Notes: generated by a model not told the origin, from the letters alone. A stretch of DNA of 64,000 nt from Aureococcus anophagefferens (GCF_000186865.1 NW_008705577.1:223947-287946), one strand, 5' to 3'. Shown: positions 48,626 through 61,280, numbered from the stretch's first letter. Numbers and translations are program-made.

Positions 48626-49969
48626 ATGCGCGAGATCGTCCACATCCAGGGAGGCCAGTGCGGCAACCAGATCGGCGCCAAGTTCTGGGAGGTCATCTCC
48701 GACGAGCACGGCGTCGACCCCACGGGCACGTACCACGGCGACTCGGACCTCCAGCTCGAGCGCATCAACGTGTACTACAACGAGGCCACGGGCGGCCGCT
48801 ACGTGCCCCGCGCGATCCTCATGGACCTCGAGCCCGGCACCATGGACTCCGTCCGCGCGGGCCCCTTCGGCCAGCTCTTCCGCCCCGACAACTTCGTCTT
48901 CGGCCAGACGGGCGCGGGCAACAACTGGGCCAAGGGCCACTACACGGAGGGCGCCGAGCTCATCGACTCCGTCCTCGACGTCGTCCGCAAGGAGGCCGAG
49001 TCCTGCGACTGCCTCCAGGGCTTCCAGCTCACGCACTCCATGGGCGGCGGCACGGGCGCGGGCATGGGCACGCTCCTCATCTCCAAGATCCGCGAGGAGT
49101 ACCCCGACCGCGTCATGTCGACCTACTCGGTGATCCCCTCGCCCAAGGTCTCCGACACGGTCGTCGAGCCCTACAACGCGACCCTCTCCGTGCACCAGCT
49201 CGTCGAGAACTCGGACCAGTGCTTCACGCTCGACAACGAGGCCCTCTACGACATCTGCTTCCGCACGCTCAAGCTCACGACGCCGACCTACGGCGACCTC
49301 AACCACCTCATCGCGGCGGCCCTCTGCGGCACGACGTGCTCCCTGCGCTTCCCCGGCCAGCTCAACTGCGACCTCCGCAAGCTCGCGGTCAACATGGTCC
49401 CGTTCCCCCGCCTCCACTTCTTCATGGTCGGCTTCGCGCCCCTCACGTCGCGCGGCTCCCAGCAGTACCGCGCCCTCACGGTGCCGGAGCTCACGCAGCA
49501 GCAGTTCGACGCGAAGAACATGATGTGCGCCGCGGACCCCCGCCACGGCCGCTACCTCACGTGCTCGTGCCTCTTCCGCGGCCGCATGTCGACCAAGGAG
49601 GTCGACGAGCAGATGCTCAACGTCATCAACAAGAACTCGTCCTACTTCGTCGAGTGGATCCCGAACAACGTCAAGTCCGCGATCTGCGACATCCCGCCCA
49701 AGGGCCTCAAGATGTCGACGACGTTCATCGGCAACTCCACGGCCATCCAGGAGACGTGGAAGCGCGTGGCCGAGCAGTTCACGGCCATGTTCCGCCGCAA
49801 GGCGTTCCTCCACTGGTACACGGGCGAGGGCATGGACGAGATGGAGTTCACGGAGGCCGAGTCCAACATGAACGACCTCGTCTCCGAGTACCAGCAGTAC
49901 CAGGACGCGACCGCCGAGGAGGAGGGCGAGTTCGACGAGGACGAGGAGGGCGACGACATGATGGGCTAG
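48626..49969 (+). CDS. TUBB: Beta-tubulin
   Basis: 447 residues, full length, no intron. Beta-tubulin pairs with alpha-tubulin in microtubules of spindle and flagella. It begins with the MREI tetrapeptide used in tubulin mRNA autoregulation. The GTP-binding loop is [12 protein letters not shown]; other blocks are [30 protein letters not shown] split across family-standard positions, and [20 protein letters not shown]. The tail is acidic ([17 protein letters not shown]) as needed for glutamylation. Codon use is strongly biased to C and G at third positions, as expected for a highly expressed gene. Confidence 0.98.
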   Translation: MREIVHIQGGQCGNQIGAKFWEVISDEHGVDPTGTYHGDSDLQLERINVYYNEATGGRYVPRAILMDLEPGTMDSVRAGPFGQLFRPDNFVFGQTGAGNNWAKGHYTEGAELIDSVLDVVRKEAESCDCLQGFQLTHSMGGGTGAGMGTLLISKIREEYPDRVMSTYSVIPSPKVSDTVVEPYNATLSVHQLVENSDQCFTLDNEALYDICFRTLKLTTPTYGDLNHLIAAALCGTTCSLRFPGQLNCDLRKLAVNMVPFPRLHFFMVGFAPLTSRGSQQYRALTVPELTQQQFDAKNMMCAADPRHGRYLTCSCLFRGRMSTKEVDEQMLNVINKNSSYFVEWIPNNVKSAICDIPPKGLKMSTTFIGNSTAIQETWKRVAEQFTAMFRRKAFLHWYTGEGMDEMEFTEAESNMNDLVSEYQQYQDATAEEEGEFDEDEEGDDMMG

Positions 49970-50147
49970 AGCCCCGCCGCCGCGAAGCCGCGTTCCCCGC
50001 CGACGCGCGCAAGTCCCAAGTCCCCGTCCGCCCTCCGGGGCGGCCTTTTTGCACCCCAGGCTCCCCGCCCCAAGTTAACAGCCTAAACTACCGTGTCGGC
50101 CAGCGAACCCCCAGGTCTCCAGGGATACATGCTCCCAAAAACCGCAC

Positions 50148-51263
50148 TTACGACGACGAATTCGAAGACGCCCGCGAGCAGAGCGACGCGGCGCGCTTGC
50201 GCCAGGCGCCGTGGTCGTGCGCGCCCGGCCCGCCCGCGGCCGTCGCGACGTGGGCGAGGTAGGCCGCCAGCAGGGGCAGCTCGACGTCGCCCGCCGCGTC
50301 GGGCGCGGACCGGTGGTACGCGCGGCACTTGAGGCCGCTCTTGGGGTTGAGCGCGAAGTTGCGGCTGAGGTCGTCGACGTGGACCGTGTTCGCCGCGGAC
50401 CAGGCGGCTTCCTTCGCCCAGATGAGCTGGAGGGGCTTGACGGCGTGCTTGAACTCGGAGCCGTCGCGCTTCCGCGAGATGATGGAGAACATGGACGTCT
50501 TGTCTAACACGAAGCAGATCTTGAAGTGCGGCGACGCGAGGAGCCCGAGCTCCGTGAGCTTCACCTCGAGCCAGCGCCAGGACGTCTGGGACCAGATCAC
50601 GAGGTCGTAGTGCTCGTAGGACGACCGGAGGAAGGCGTCGAGGTGGGGCCGCTTCGCCGCCGCGAGCGGCGCCTCGTCGCGCCGCGAGAAGTCGAGGAGC
50701 GTGTGGTCGAGGTCGAGCACGAGGAGGTGCTTGCCCGGGCGCCGCGGCGCGATCCAGTTGATGGTCGTCGACGCCGTGAACTTGGCGAGCTGGGCCGCGT
50801 TGCGCCGGCTCCGGTGCCACCGCGCCGACAGGAGCTCGAAGTCCGCGTCGACGTCCAAATCGTCGACGACCTCGGGCAGGTCGTCGCGGTCGCACGGGTC
50901 GACGAAGAGCTTGTCGTCGGGCGTGCCCATGAGCGTGAAGCGGAAGGGCGGCCCGCCGCGCAGGCCCAGGGACGACAGGGGCTGCTCGTCGCTCGGCAAC
51001 CGCCCCTTGCAGAGGCCGATGAGCTTCTGGCGCTTCGCGGGCACGGCCGTCTCGTCCTCGAGCAGCGCCTTGAGGTCGCCGACGTTCGCGTCCGACTGGA
51101 GGCCGTCGAGCACGAGCTCCTGGCCCTGGAACCGCGTCGCGAAGACGATGGACGACGTTTTCTTTGGTTGCGTGCCGTCGTCGCCGGGCTCGCTTGCGGT
51201 GGCGGCGGTCGTCGCCGATTCGACGCTCTTGGCTGCGGCGCTTGCATTTTCCAGCTCGGCCAT
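50148..51263 (-). CDS. UBLCP1: UBLCP1-like proteasome phosphatase
   Basis: 371 residues from ATG 51263 (an upstream Met at 51323 adds 20). UBLCP1 is a nuclear phosphatase that binds the 19S proteasome through a ubiquitin-like domain. Residues about 40-115 form that domain (VGDLKALLEDETAVPAKRQK, LIGLCKGRLP). The FCP1/SCP-type phosphatase follows, with the nucleophile motif LLVLDLDHTLLDFSRR (DxDxT), then VIWSQTSWRWLEVKL, CFVLDKTSMF and VHVDDLSRNFALNPKSGLKC. Domain order and spacing fit UBLCP1 rather than FCP1, which has no UBL. It is tail to tail with beta-tubulin. Confidence 0.93.
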   Translation of the reverse strand: MAELENASAAAKSVESATTAATASEPGDDGTQPKKTSSIVFATRFQGQELVLDGLQSDANVGDLKALLEDETAVPAKRQKLIGLCKGRLPSDEQPLSSLGLRGGPPFRFTLMGTPDDKLFVDPCDRDDLPEVVDDLDVDADFELLSARWHRSRRNAAQLAKFTASTTINWIAPRRPGKHLLVLDLDHTLLDFSRRDEAPLAAAKRPHLDAFLRSSYEHYDLVIWSQTSWRWLEVKLTELGLLASPHFKICFVLDKTSMFSIISRKRDGSEFKHAVKPLQLIWAKEAAWSAANTVHVDDLSRNFALNPKSGLKCRAYHRSAPDAAGDVELPLLAAYLAHVATAAGGPGAHDHGAWRKRAASLCSRASSNSSS

Positions 51264-51612
51264 CGTGTCGTATGCAAGTGAGGACGTTGGTGGAGCAGGT
51301 GCGCGGTGTCTGCGATTGCTCAAGGCGACTTACGGCCAGGTGCCATCCTCCTTCAAGCGTGACCGAGAGCGAGGCAAGCTCAACCGAGCTGTGTTGCAAA
51401 CAAATTTTGTGGCAACACAGGCTCGCGATCGCGGCCGCGCCGGGCATCGAAAAGTGCGGCTTCGCGGAGCCAAGCATCTCCGCCGCGGCATTCTCTTAGC
51501 GTTCTCTTAGCGTTCCTCGTCGCCGTCCGACGCGCGTTCGCTCAAACTCCCGCCTCGCCGTCGCCCTCGACCGCCCCGAACCAGCGAAGGACCGCCCCCG
51601 AAAAACGAACAC

Positions 51613-54600
51613 ATGGCGCCCGTCGCCGACGCCCCGCAGATCATGGCCGACGAGGCGTCGCGCCTGGCGAACACGACCGTGGCCCGCATCGTCGAGGCCA
51701 AGGGCGAGCTCGACGACCCGGCGGTGCTCAAGGAGTGTTGCACGCGGCTCCAGAAGATCAACGCCATGCTCAAGACGCGCATCGCGGAGTCGGACGCGCT
51801 GAGCTCGTACGAGGCGATGAACCCGGGGCTCACGGGCATCGGCTGCGACGACCGCAAGCTCATCGCCGCGCTCTGCACGCGCACGAAGGCGTCCCTCGAG
51901 CGCACGAAGGTGGCCTACCGCGCCAAGTACGACAAGGACCTGGCCAAGGACGTCAAGGGCGAGACCAAGGGCTGGTTCACGGGGTCCGACTACGGCCGCA
52001 TGATGTCCTACGCGCTGTCGACGCCCGAGAACTACGTCGCCGACGTCATCCACGCGGCCTGCCACGGCATGGGCTGCGACGAGGAGGCGCTCATCGAGCT
52101 GTGCCTCACGAGGAGCCCGGAGCAGCTCGCGGCGGGCAAGAAGTGCTGGGAGGGCCGGCGCGACCGGGGCCTCTTCGACTACATCAACAAGGAGCTCGGC
52201 CACTCCTACCGCCACCTGCGCTACCTCATCCTCGAGATCTTGAAGGGCAAGCGCATCTGGGACGGCGTGCCCGACGAGGCGCGCGCGAACAAGCACGTCG
52301 AGCTGCTCCACAAGGAGTGCGCCAAGGGCATGATGCAGGACTTCAAGGAGGACAAGGTCGTCGACTACCTGCTCGCGGGCCCGCCGGCGGAGGCGGCCCT
52401 CTGCGCCGACCTCTACGAAAAAAAGTACGGCAAGTCGCTCAAGAAGGCGCTCGAGGCGAAGTGCGGCAAGAAGTTCCACCTCGCGCTCTGCGCGCTGTTG
52501 GTGACGCCCGAGGAGTTCCTGGCCATGCGCCTGGAGACGGCCATGAAGGGCTGGGGCACGGACGAGAAGGTGCTCGTGCGCCTCCTCGGCGGCCTCGACC
52601 ACGACTCGCGGCCGTCGATGCCGGCGGTGGTGGCCGCGTACCAGCCAGGGCAGGAAAAGGGTGATTCAACGTCGCTTCAACGTGAGTGTTCCGCGCGCGC
52701 GCGTTTCGGAAATAGCACCCACGCTTCGAGAGCACTCCGAGAGATGATCGCTCGTCCAAAAATCAGCCGAAACGAGCGGAAAACGACCGAGATAGGAGCC
52801 TTTGAAGTTGGGAATTTCGCACCCTTTTCCTGCCCAGGTACCAGCGCAAGTACACGCGGACGCTCCGCGACGCGCTCAAGTCGGAGATCAGCGGCAACTT
52901 CTTGAAGGCGTCCCTCGCCTGGATCCAGGCGCTCCAGGACCCGGCGCAGCCCCTCGAGGCCAAGTGCGCCGTCGACGTGGAGACGTGCGCGGACCTCGGC
53001 GAGCTGCTCGACGACCTCGTCGTGGAGAACGACTCCGTGAGCGCGATGATGGCGACCATCGACGCCCAGGAGGTCTACAACAGCTGCCACGGCTGGGGCA
53101 CGTCCGACGGGAAGCTCATCGCGCTTCTCGCGTCGCGGTCGAAGCCGCACCTCCAGGACGTCGCGGCCGCGTACTACGACCAGCGCGACAAGCCCATGCT
53201 CAACCGGCTCCGGTCCGAGACGTCGGGCTGGTACAAGCTCTTCCTCACCTACCTCATCTCGTCGCCCGAGGACGGCGACGTGCGCCAGCTCGACGCGGCC
53301 ATGGACGGCCTCGGCGCGGACGGCGTCGCGCTCATCGAGTTCCTCGTCGGCAACAGCCAGGCGCGCGTCCGCGCGGCCAAGGCCAAGTGGGAGGGCCGCC
53401 ACGACAAGTCGCTCGTGGACCGCATCCGCTCCGAGCTGCACGGCGCGAACGAGACGCTCGCGCTCGAGCTTTTGAAGGGCGAGCGCGACGAGTGCGGCAA
53501 GGCCGACGAGAAGCTCGCCGCGAACCAGGCGGACCAGCTCGCCGCGGGCGCCAAGGGCTGGGGCACGGACACGAACGCCTTCATCCAGGTCCTCGCGAAG
53601 AACTCGCCGAAGCAGAACCGCGCGGTCCGGTCCGCGTACGAGAAGAAGCACAACAAGTCGCTCGAGTCGCTCATCGAGCGCGAGATGAGCGGCAACCTCA
53701 AGAAGTGCATGCTCGCGCTGCTGCTGCCGCCGGCGGACTACTACGCGAAGCGGCTCAAGGAGGCCTTCAAGGGCCTGGGCACGTCGGACCGCGTCGTCTG
53801 CCGCGTGCTCGGCGGCCACGACAAGGCCGACGTGCTCGCCATCGCGAAGCGCTACCACGAGAAGTACGGCAAGCACCTCAAGGACTCGCTCAAGAGCGAG
53901 TGCAGCGGCAACTACAAGCGCGTCGCCATGGCCTGGGTGTCGCTGCCGGACGCGCTCGCGGACCCGGACGCGCCCATCGAGATCCCCGAGGACACGCCCG
54001 ACGAGGTCGAGATCGCGCCCATGGCCGCGGACGACGCCGAGAACGACGAGCTGCCGACGCCGCCGCCGAGCCCCGCGCACGTGCCCCAGTACGCGCAGCC
54101 CGCGGCCGCGGCCGTGCCCGTCGCGCGCCCGCAGATGATGGCCGTGACCGTGCCGGGGGGCGTCTACCCGGGCATGCAGATCGTCGTCCAGGCGCCCAGC
54201 GGCGCGCGCCTCAAGGTCATCGTGCCCCAGGGCGTCGGCCCGGGCATGCAGTTCCAGGTGCCGCTCCCCGCGGCGCGGCCCGCGATGCCCGCGCCGGTGC
54301 CCGTCGCGGCGCGGCCCGCGGCGCCCTCGGGCTGGGGCGGCGCGCCCCAGCAGGCCCAGCCGGCCTACCACCAGCCGCCCCAGCCGCCCCACTACGCGCA
54401 GTCGCCCCCGCAGCACTACCAGCAGCCGCCGCCCCCGCAGCACTACCAGCAGCCCCAGCAGCCCTACGGCGCGCCGCGGCCGCCGCCGCAGTACGGCCAG
54501 CCCCAGTACGGCGCGCCGCCGCCCCAGCAGTACGGCGCGCCGCCGCCCCAGTACGGCGCGCCCCAGTACGGCGCGCCGCCGCCCCAGCAGTACGGCGCGC

Positions 54601-54752
54601 CGCCGCCCCAATACGGCCAGCAGCCGCCGCCCCAATACGGCGCGCCGCCGCCCCAGTACGGCCAGCAGCCGCCGCCCCAGTACGGCCAGCAGCCGCCGCC
54701 CCAGTACGGCCAGCAGCCGCCGCCCTACGGCCAGCCGCCCCCCCGCTACTAG
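51613..54752 (+). CDS. Eight-repeat annexin with a PQYG-rich tail
   Basis: Exons 51613-52637 and 52838-54752 give 979 residues. Annexins bind acidic phospholipids in a calcium-dependent way. I count eight annexin-type repeats: weak ones at the start (MNPGLTGIGCDDRKLIAALC; CHGMGCDEEALIELC) and clear ones with the type II calcium loop (AMKGWGTDEKVLVRLL, SCHGWGTSDGKLIALL, AMDGLGADGVALIEFL, GAKGWGTDTNAFIQVL, AFKGLGTSDRVVCRVL). After residue 780 come a double valine-glycine motif (VPGGVYPGMQIVV, VPQGVGPGMQFQV) and a Pro-Gln-Tyr-Gly tail of about 130 residues, like the N-terminal arms of annexins A7 and A11 but at the other end. The single intron is an introner (copy 4). Confidence 0.92.
52646..52837 (-). 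mobile_element. Introner element (copy 4), reversed relative to host
   Basis: A 192-bp element between exact 8-bp duplications GTACCAGC (52638-52645 and 52838-52845). Terminal inverted repeats match at 17 of 18 bases (CAGGGCAGGAAAAGGGTG against CTGGGCAGGAAAAGGGTG). Its reverse complement aligns with copy 1 over nearly its whole length, including the core TCGGCTGATTTTTGGACGAG. The 200-nt intron uses GT of the left duplication and the element's terminal AG, and rejoins the annexin helix AAYQ-RKYTRTLRDALK. Confidence 0.95.
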
Positions 54753-54797
54753 GCGCCGCGTCAAGTTCCCCGCGCGCGCATGCTCTAAGTTACTCAG

Positions 54798-55938
54798 CTA
54801 CGACTGGAAGACGCGGACGACGGAGGACACGCCCGTGCGGCATATCGGACACCGCGCGGCACCGCGACCAACCAGGAGCTTCGCGCACGACAGGCACGCG
54901 CACATGTGCCCGCAGGGCACGAGGACGGTGTTCTTCGCGCTGTCCAAGCAGATCGTGCAGGCGTCGCCGGGACTCGCGGCGCCCTCGTCGGGCGGCGGCG
55001 GCGCGGCGGCCAGCGGCGGCGCGGCGACCGGCGGCGGCGGCGACGGGCCGCGGCGCGCGGGCGGCCGCGGAGCCTCGAGCCGCGGAGGCTCGGCGGCGGC
55101 GACGTCGTCGTCGCCGTCGAGGAGCTCGAAGATGCCCGCGCGCCGCGACTCGGCGGGGGGCGCGGGCCGCGCGAGCCGCTCCTCCTCGGCCTGGAGCCGC
55201 CGCGCGAGCGCGAGCGACGCCTCGTCGTCGTCGTCGATTGGGGCGCGCGGCGGCGGGATGTAGGGCGGCGTGGGGGGCCGCGGCGGTCGCGGGACCGCCG
55301 CCCGCGCGGGCGCCGGCGCCGGTGCCCGCGAGGGCCTCGTCGCGGCCGAAGAAGAGCGCTTTGAGGCGGCTGTTGCAGCGGATGGTGCAGCCGTCGCGCA
55401 GGTGCCGCGCGGCGGCGTAGCGGCCGACGGCGCGCAGGGCCGCCTTGCGCGTGACCCGCGTGGGCGCCGTGGCCTCGAGCGTCGCCAGGAGTTGCGCGAA
55501 CGCGGGCGACGGCTCGAGCGGCGGGCCGTCGGCGGCGGCGGGGGCCGCTGACGCGCCCGCCGACGACGACGCGCCCGCCGCCGACGACGCGCGCGCCGAC
55601 GACGACGCCGAGATGCTGCGCAGGTGGGGCGTCAAGAGGCGCGGCATGTCGGTCATGCCCGCGGAGCCCGCGGAGAGGACGGCGCCCATGGGGTCGCCGG
55701 TAAACAAAACGCGGCGGCCGTCGCTCGGGTCCTGGAGGTGCTTCGCCTTGATGTAGCGCCAGAGCACCTTCGTGACCTCGGAGCGCGGCAGGTGCAGCGG
55801 CCGGCTCGCGGCGACCGGCGGCTCGCAGTGCGGTCGCAAGAGCTGCGCCAGCGCGGCGCTGACGGCCAGCGGCGCCGCGAATTGCGCGGGTTGCTCGCGC
55901 TTCTTCGTCGAGCGCTTCTTCGCGCGCTTCTTCGCCAT
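54798..55938 (-). CDS. SWIB/MDM2-type domains plus C-terminal RING finger
   Basis: Start ATG 55938 (MAKKRAKKRSTKKREQ). A SWIB/MDM2-type domain follows at about 60-130: SEVTKVLWRYIKAKHLQDPS, LFTGDP, MPRLLTPHL. A second, weaker one lies at about 185-235: KAALRAVGRYAAARHLRDG, NSRLKALFFG. An acidic, Pro-rich linker leads to a RING finger at the very C-terminus: CTICLDSAKNTVLVPCGHMC, ACLSCAK, CPICRTGVSSVVRVFQS, stop at 54800-54798. The RING frame differs by one base from the SWIB frame; the shift falls in a GC-repeat at about 55290-55340 where no AG is available. A sequencing indel or an unusual intron is therefore implied. The order SWIB-linker-RING is that of MDM2; an E3 ubiquitin ligase is likely. 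Confidence 0.7.
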
Positions 55939-56170
55939 TGTGCTGCACGGGTGGGGCGCGCGCGACGGTGTGGTGCGCGCGCGCGACAGCGGAGCCGCGC
56001 GCCAGGTCGAGCACTCGGTCCGGCTGCAACGGATCGACAACATCGGCGCCACCTTGCGCGCGTCGCTAGCGCACTTGCTAGCGCGCATGCGCATCGCGTC
56101 ACGGTAGCCTCACAGTGCTCCTGCGCAACTCCGTGCAGGCGCGCCGCGTTGTAGAGGAAAACACGCAAGA

Positions 56171-56953
56171 TTACACCAGCCCCGCCTCCTCCTGCTCGTC
56201 GCCGCCGTCGCCGCGCCTCGGCAGCGCGGCGTCGAGGGGCGTCGGCGGGAACAGGTCCGCGAGCGCGTGGGTCGCGCCGGCGCCGCGGAGGGTCGGCGCG
56301 CGGGCGCGCGGCCAGCGGCGGTCGCAGGCGAGCGCGACCTCGCGCGCGACGCCGACGAACGCCGCGGAGAGGACCGCGAGGCCCGCGCCCGGCCGCCGGA
56401 GCGCCGCGTCGCCGAGCGCGAGCGCCGCGGCGTGGAGCGCGAGGAGCACGGCCGCGCCGCGCTCCGCGCCGTCGACGGCGAGGAGGCGCGCGGCCGCGTT
56501 CGAGGGGGCGACGATCGCGTGCGCGTGGGCGGTGAGCAGCGCCGCGCGCGCGACGGCCGCGTCGAGCGCGGGCGGCGCGAGCGCGAGGCCCGCGGCGATG
56601 AGCGCGCCCGCGCGCGCGCGGCGGCCGAAGAGTCGGGTGGTCGCGTCCTTGCAGGCCACGCGGCAGCAGCCGAGCAAACCGAACGCAGCCGCCACAGCAC
56701 ACCCGACCGCCGCGGCGCGGCCGCCGCAGGCGTGGGCGGCCAGGCCCATGACGAAGGCCGTCTCGAAGGTGTGGACCCACTCCAACAGGAGCGGGTGGAC
56801 GCTCGTGAAGTCGTAGCGGACGTTAAAGTACTTGAACACGCACTTCGACTGGTCGCTGTAGTGCTCCGTCGCCGCGACGTGCGCCAGGTAGACGACGTGC
56901 GTGATCAAGCTCCAGTAGGCGACGACGCAGAGGTTTTGCAGCTGCCAGGGCAT
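56171..56953 (-). CDS. Multi-pass membrane protein, family unknown
   Basis: 260 residues. Hydrophobic segments near 8-27 (NLCVVAYWSLITHVVYLAHV), 63-100 (AFVMGLAAHACGG, AVAAAFGLLGCC), 115-145 (AGALIAAGLALAPPALDAAV) and 165-205 suggest five or six helices. The tail is acidic (GDEQEEAGLV). The first half (HYSDQSKCVFKYFNVRYDF, HPLLLEWVHTFETAF) looks the most conserved. I cannot assign it. Confidence 0.7.
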   Translation of the reverse strand: MPWQLQNLCVVAYWSLITHVVYLAHVAATEHYSDQSKCVFKYFNVRYDFTSVHPLLLEWVHTFETAFVMGLAAHACGGRAAAVGCAVAAAFGLLGCCRVACKDATTRLFGRRARAGALIAAGLALAPPALDAAVARAALLTAHAHAIVAPSNAAARLLAVDGAERGAAVLLALHAAALALGDAALRRPGAGLAVLSAAFVGVAREVALACDRRWPRARAPTLRGAGATHALADLFPPTPLDAALPRRGDGGDEQEEAGLV

Positions 56954-57226
56954 AGCGTGTTAATTTACAGACGAGCTGCGACGAGAGTGCGGGTTCAGTG
57001 GCAATTATGCTCGCTGAGAGTGTTTTGCGGCTCTATGGCTGCGTTTTGTTTCAGCGGTTCAGCGGCATCTTCACGCCTGAGTTCTGAGAGTTGTGCACGC
57101 TGTACGCGCCGCTCCGAGTCGGCGGCGCAGGCGGCCTGTGGAGATTAGCGCATCTTTTGTCCGATCCCCCGACACGCTCGAGCTTGCGGCTATCGCAATC
57201 GCTGGTGGACGAGCGCCGTCGACAAC

Positions 57227-58854
<1,628 letters not shown>

Positions 58855-59301
58855 GAACGCCGAGTCACGCCGCGAACCGGCGCGGCTCGACTCGCCGGCC
58901 GCGCCCCACACCCCGCCCGCCACCAAGCCGGCGCGGCGCCGTCGAAACCGACGCACCAGCCCCCCCCCGCGGCGCTCCCCCCCCGCGGCCTTTCCCACAA
59001 TAATGACCTTGGACCCTACCTTGCTTGCTCCGGGAGTCTCCGGCTTTCGTGACACGTACATGCCGCGCGCGGTCCGCCACGCCGTCGCCCGCGGCGCCGC
59101 GACGACGACCGCAGAATCCACCGTGCGAAAGCGGCGCCTGTAGACGCGCGTGTGCTCTTTATTTTGACCGCCTCGTCTCGAGGCGCGCAACGGACCGCGC
59201 GGATCTTCAACCGCACTCGATCGCCATTTTTCCAGGCAAAACCCCAAGAGCCGGACCGGCAGCACTCGACGTTCGTCGACGCGCGCGCACCGTCGACAAC
59301 G
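58855..59301. other. Spacer, no gene seen
   Basis: 3' UTR of ATP synthase beta (C-rich to about 58990), then an AT-richer promoter stretch before the dipeptidase start. Nothing else recognised. Confidence 0.5.
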
Positions 59302-61192
59302 ATGAAGGCGGCGTCGCAAAAGGAGGGCTTCACGCCCCTGCAAAAGGCCAAGTCCATGGGCGCGCCGCCGCTGCCGCCGAGCGGGAGCGCGCCGACCATC
59401 GAGGAGATGCTCGAGTGGACGAACCTGCGCGAGCTGCCCAAGGCCGTGGACCTCCAGCCGCTCTACGACCTCGTGGACATGCGCGAGGAGATTTATATCA
59501 GCCGGCTCCGCGAGGCCGTAGGCATCAAGGGCGTGTCCGCGTGGGTCGACCACCGGCCGAAGATCGTCGAGATGATCGAGTGGACCAAGGCCTGGGCGGA
59601 GAAGCTCGGCTGCAGCGAGGCGCGCCTCGTCGAGAACCCGAAGAAGGGCGAGGACGACACGCTGCCGCCGATGCTGCTCGTGACCTTCGACTGCGAGACC
59701 CAAATCCCGAACGAGCAGGCGCGCGCCGGCGTCGAGCGCCGAAGGCGGGCGCCCTACTTATAACCCTCAAAGGCGGGCGCCCCACGCTCGCCGGCGTCGA
59801 GCGCATAAAAGGCGGTCGCCCCACGCGCCCCCCTCGCAGGTCCGCACGGTCTGCGCCTACGGCCATCTCGACGTGCAGCCCGCGAAGAAGGCCGACGGCT
59901 GGGACACGGAGCCCTTCGAGCTCACGGAGACGGACGACGGCCGGCTCTGCGGCCGCGGCGCGTCCGACGACAAGGGCCCGGCGCTGTCCTGGCTCTGGGC
60001 CGTCGAGGCGCACCGGAAGCTGGGCCTCAAGCTGCCCGTGCGCCTGAAGCTGCTCTACGAGGGCATGGAGGAGTACGGCTCCGTGGGCATCCCCGAGTTC
60101 ATCGCCTCCGAGGCGCGGCCGCCGGCGAAGCGCGTCGACGCCAAAAAGCAGGAGGTCACGCTCGACTTCAAGGACGCGGGCTGGCTCGCCGACGTGGACC
60201 ACTTCGTCGTGTCGGACAACCAGTGGCTGTCGAAGACGACGCCCTGTCTCACCTACGGGTTGCGTGGCATGGCCTACTTCGAGTGCGTCGTCGAGGGCGG
60301 CAAGTCCGACCTCCACTCGGGCGTCTACGGCGGCTCCGTGCACGAGCCGCTCAACGATCTGATCCACCTGCTGGGCACGCTGCGCGCGCCGCCCAAGGCC
60401 GGCGGCCTCCACCACGAGCGCATCCGCGTGCCCGGGCTGCTGGACGCCGTGCCGCCGGTGACGGACGAGGAGCGCGCGACGTACAAGGATTTGGACTTCG
60501 ACGTGGACACGTACCACCGCGAGGACGTGTCGCCGGGCTGCGCGCTCGAGGGGGCGACGAAGGAGCAGGTGCTCATGGCCCGCTGGCGCTTCCCGACGCT
60601 GTCGATCCACGGCGTCGAGGGCGCCTTCGCGGACCCCGGCGCGAAGACGGTGCTGCCGCGGCGCGTCGCGGGCAAGTTCTCCATCCGCCTGGTGCCCGAC
60701 ATGGACCCGGAGTCGACGGGCCGACTCGTCAAGGCCCACCTCGAGGACCAGTGGCAAAACGTCGTCGGGTCCAAGTACCCCCTGAAGGTCGAGATGATCC
60801 ACGGCGGGCCGGCCTGGGTCTCGAAGACGGAGAACCCGAACTACGTCGCCGCGGCGCGCGCGGTCGAGCGCGTCTTCGGCAAGAAGCCGGACCTGACGCG
60901 CGAGGGCGGCTCCATCCCCATCGCCAACTGGCTCGAGTCCGCGACGAAGATCAACGTCGTCTTGCTGCCGACGTCCGCGTCCAACGACGGCGCGCACGCG
61001 CAGAACGAGAAGTGGGACCGGACGAACCTGCGCAACGCGCCGAAGATCCTCGCGACCTACCTCCACGAGATCGCCAAGCTCGTCGGCCCGCGGCCCGCGC
61101 TCTGCAAGTGCGACCCGCCGACGGAGGAGGAGCTCAGGACGCCGGGCGCCTTCGCCTTCGCCAAGGGGTTCCGCTGCCGGTGCGAGATCTAG
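59302..61192 (+). CDS. M20-family cytosolic dipeptidase (CNDP2-like), two exons
   Basis: Exons 59302-59718 and 59840-61192 give 589 residues, longer than the usual 475 because of an N-terminal extension (about 50) and inserts. The enzyme cuts dipeptides using two metal ions. Metal and catalytic residues: His in CAYGHLDVQP, Asp in CGRGASDDKGP, Glu in LLYEGMEEYGS, and His near the end in SNDGAHAQNEKW. DLHSGVYGG lies in the lid region. The 121-nt intron begins GCGCGCGC and ends CTCGCAG; a GT (GTCGAG) twelve bases into it would also be in frame and adds ARAG. The intron holds two copies of GCCGGCGTCGAGCGC-type repeats. Confidence 0.9.
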
Positions 61193-61280
61193 GTCGGGAC
61201 CTGCGCGGCCTCTCCCCTCGGTAATCGCCCCCCTCGGTCGTCATCGCCGCCGTTACGCGTCACACCGAGCCGCGGGCCGG

